From Mesorhizobium huakuii (GTDB lineage Bacteria; Pseudomonadota; Alphaproteobacteria; Rhizobiales; Rhizobiaceae), in contig NZ_CP050296.1 in the NCBI RefSeq assembly GCF_014189455.1, positions 6,196,001-6,260,000 of the forward strand: a stretch of DNA of 64,000 nt. Reading direction: 5' to 3'. The number at the start of each line of letters is the position of its first letter. Positions within the stretch are counted from its first letter, which is position 1. The notes beneath the pieces are model-generated. The model did not search any database. It saw only the letters and a list, made by a program, of their open reading frames with translations, and was not told where the DNA came from. A program made the translations under genes and the position numbers. Below are positions 62,601 through 64,000 of the stretch, piece by piece.

Positions 62601-64000
62601 CGAGGATATCGCCGGCGAAGCCTCCAACGCGGCCGAAATGAAGGCAGCTGCCAGCGGCAACCCGCTCATCCTGGAGGAGATGGATCTCCGCCAGAAGCTG
62701 CGCAAGCTGACCGACCAGGGCACCGAGCACGATCGCGAGCAGCACCGCATTCGCGGCAAGGTGAAGGACATGCGGAACGAGATCGACCGCAACGCCGTCC
62801 AGATGCCCATTGCGGAGGCCGACGCGGAAAGCGCGCGCGAGTTCTTCTCGGGCAATTTCAGCGCCACTATCGAGGGCAAAGAGTTCGAGAAGCCCGGCGC
62901 GATGGGCGCGGCGATCATTGCCGCCGGCCGCCGACTGCTCGAGGAAAAAGTCGCGACGACGGTCTTGGGCAAGATCGGCGCCTTCACGCTGGACCTTGAG
63001 CACCGCTACGGCACGTCTTTCGAGTTGACCATCGCCGGCCGCGGCGACCATGACGTGTTCATCGAAGACATCGAGCAGGCCGATCCTGTCGGCACCGGCT
63101 TAAAGGTGTCCAACACGCTCCGCCGCATGACGGCGGAACCGGAGCGGCTGGAGATCCGCACGGACGAACTCAACACGCAGATCCCGCCGCTCGAAAAGCA
63201 GCTGGGTCCGTGGGATGACGCCGAAAAGCTGACCGAGACGGCAAAGCGGCACCAGGACGTGCTGGCGCAGCTGCGCCCGAAGCCCCAGCCAGCAGCTGCA
63301 CCGGTTGAGAAGGCCGCGCCTGATGATGCTGAAAAGACCCTGTCCGGTTGGGACAGCGTCGACGGAGGCACCGAGCAGCGCCGCCTGAGCACCGCAGAGC
63401 AGGACGAAATTCGCGACATCGTGCGGAAGACGTCCGGTTTGAAGGACATCACCTATCAGGAGCACATTCCGCTTCCGAACGGCGCTCCGGAGTGGGGCAC
63501 GACTGGCCCGAGCTCCGCCGGCGGCTACTACACGCCGAGCCGCGATGCGATCGTGCTCGCGCTGGACAGTGCCAATCCGAAGGCGGCTTACCACGAGGCG
63601 TTCCACCGCCTGCAGGCGCTGTTCCTCACGGACGCTGAGAAAGCCGTGCTCAGGACCGAGCTTGGCCGGCTGCGCCGCATGGTGGCGAGCAACGAGGCTC
63701 GACGCGACCAGGCGGCCAGGATGAGCGCCAAGGAGATCGAGGCGGAGGCGTTCGGCCTGTGGGCGGCCGGGCTGACGAAGGTCAAGCCGCACACCGTCCT
63801 TAAGGCCGGGTGGGAGCGCATGGCGAAAATGGTTCGGCAGATCCATAATCTGCTGGCTGGTCGTGGCTTCCAGACATCGGAGGACGTTTTCGGCGCCGCG
63901 AAGGCGGGCGATATCGCCCAGCGGTTCCCCAAGGGTTTCACGGGAAGCACTGCGCCATCGTTCCAGCTTGCCTATCACGGCACCCCGCACGCCTTCGATC
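50672..64000 (+). CDS. Giant polyvalent phage protein (peptidase, pyrophosphatase-like, C5- and N6-methylases, SNF2 helicase, metallopeptidase, ART); one frameshift; runs off window
   Basis: At least 4,443 codons with no stop after the frame changes at 54237-54239, where one A seems lost from a run (old frame NER, corrected NEKTTW). In order: IGLG start; M15-type peptidase (about 150-250, SAYRSPQHS, HAHRDAADI, HVD); hydrophobic segment (about 535-610); two related beta domains (about 805-850, 970-1015); pyrophosphatase-like (about 1268-1395, ISIENPEGS, HYGYIKG); C5-methylase-like (about 1468-1710, TPCTTFAGSGARW, ENPIGRI); GNKLFTADRV domain (about 2130-2225); N6-adenine methylase (EPSIGAGNF, NPPF near 2738); SNF2 helicase (GAGKT, DEAH, GTPLSN, RDGRGIRQG); HEAFH peptidase; ART start YHGTPHAFD. 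Such proteins are thought to be injected with DNA and counter host defence. Confidence 0.88.
57971..58279 (+). CDS. Nested 102-aa phage protein in another frame of the giant gene
   Basis: ATG 57971 has GAGG 6 bases upstream. The product looks like a genuine phage protein: MQLQNWKAMAKAHWKEHLPV, RFKSLQEAGSLDRVLEQAAN, QTYLEVSQLEASGLSSDEAW, then QMVREEYLLLKPE. The pattern HWKEHLP...LKEAG...AWxxVREEYLxLPE is, as I recall, common in small proteins next to large phage methylase-helicase genes. In the giant protein's own frame the same DNA reads as glycine/alanine/proline-rich linker just before the methylase domain. So the two frames probably overlap, with the small gene the constrained one. Function is unknown. 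Confidence 0.65.
   Translation: MQLQNWKAMAKAHWKEHLPVRFKSLQEAGSLDRVLEQAANQTYLEVSQLEASGLSSDEAWQMVREEYLLLKPEGAEAQPNQSSTSQQMMQALAQGQREMPIG

Larger units (their letters stand above)
18656..64000. mobile_element. Integrated podovirus-like temperate prophage (left end and most of the genome)
   Basis: From the tRNA to the window edge the genes are phage genes in modular order: integrase and leftward accessory operon, immunity region, early genes, terminases, portal, scaffold, capsid, adaptor/tail genes, ejection proteins and a giant polyvalent protein. The P22-like portal, N4-gp56-like capsid, absence of a tape-measure and sheath, and ejection proteins point to a short-tailed phage. At least 45.3 kb are inside the window; no attR, holin or separate endolysin is seen before the edge. 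An IS256-family element interrupts one small tail gene. Confidence 0.92.

Noticed and set aside
60697..63051. A 784-codon open frame on the minus strand
   Set aside because: It mirrors the SNF2 helicase of the polyvalent protein, which has clear helicase motifs.

Overview
The window is GC-rich alphaproteobacterial DNA, most likely from a Mesorhizobium-type member of the Hyphomicrobiales. The evidence is a rhizobial phosphatidylcholine synthase, an IalB-family protein, a Ros/MucR-type regulator and the general gene style. It divides sharply at a tRNA-Val(CAC) gene at 18581-18655: ordinary chromosome lies to the left, and an integrated temperate podovirus-like prophage fills the rest and runs off the right edge.

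Chromosome (1-18580). In order: the start of an ABC-transporter ATPase; a quinone oxidoreductase; a translationally coupled DUF2182-DUF1326-pcs operon; a UbiH-family flavin hydroxylase; hspQ; an IalB-family protein; an oligopeptide-binding protein; a FrnE-like DsbA protein; a frameshifted DUF6636-like secreted protein; an SbmA/BacA-like exporter; mgtE behind a strongly structured leader; a frameshifted beta-lactamase-fold hydrolase; gor; a DUF2059 protein; a frameshifted rpiA; and gph.

Prophage (18656-64000+). A tyrosine integrase sits beside the tRNA. It ends a leftward operon of overlapping genes (Ros/MucR-like regulator, coiled-coil protein, adenine methyltransferase, ParB-like protein, small protein, excisionase-like protein, integrase). 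The immunity region (23.9-25.1 kb) has an XRE repressor, a Cro-like protein and related AT-rich operator sites in two divergent intergenic regions. A rightward coupled operon (25.1-28.7 kb) carries small DNA-binding proteins, including a GapR-type protein, and leads into packaging and head genes: terS, terL, P22-like portal, scaffold, CsrA-like protein and N4-gp56-like capsid. Adaptor and tail genes follow, one split by an IS256-family element with a perfect 9-bp target duplication. Then come ejection-type proteins and one giant polyvalent protein of more than 4,400 codons. Its parts are an M15-type peptidase, an inorganic-pyrophosphatase-like domain, a C5-methylase-like domain, an N6-adenine methylase, a SNF2 helicase, an HExxH peptidase and the start of an ADP-ribosyltransferase-like domain.

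The most unusual signal is a leader present four times, always just before a virion gene cluster (34524, 43502, 47883, 50615). A TATA-like -10 is followed 9-13 nt later by GCGCATGACGTGC, which begins a hairpin that encloses the Shine-Dalgarno sequence and the start codon. The arms differ between copies while pairing is kept. A CsrA-like gene lies directly before the first copy, which suggests a phage post-transcriptional late switch.

Nine independent single-gene frameshifts, several in homopolymers and one in rpiA, are spread over host and phage. Uncorrected sequencing indels are the likeliest explanation, so broken genes here should be read with caution.
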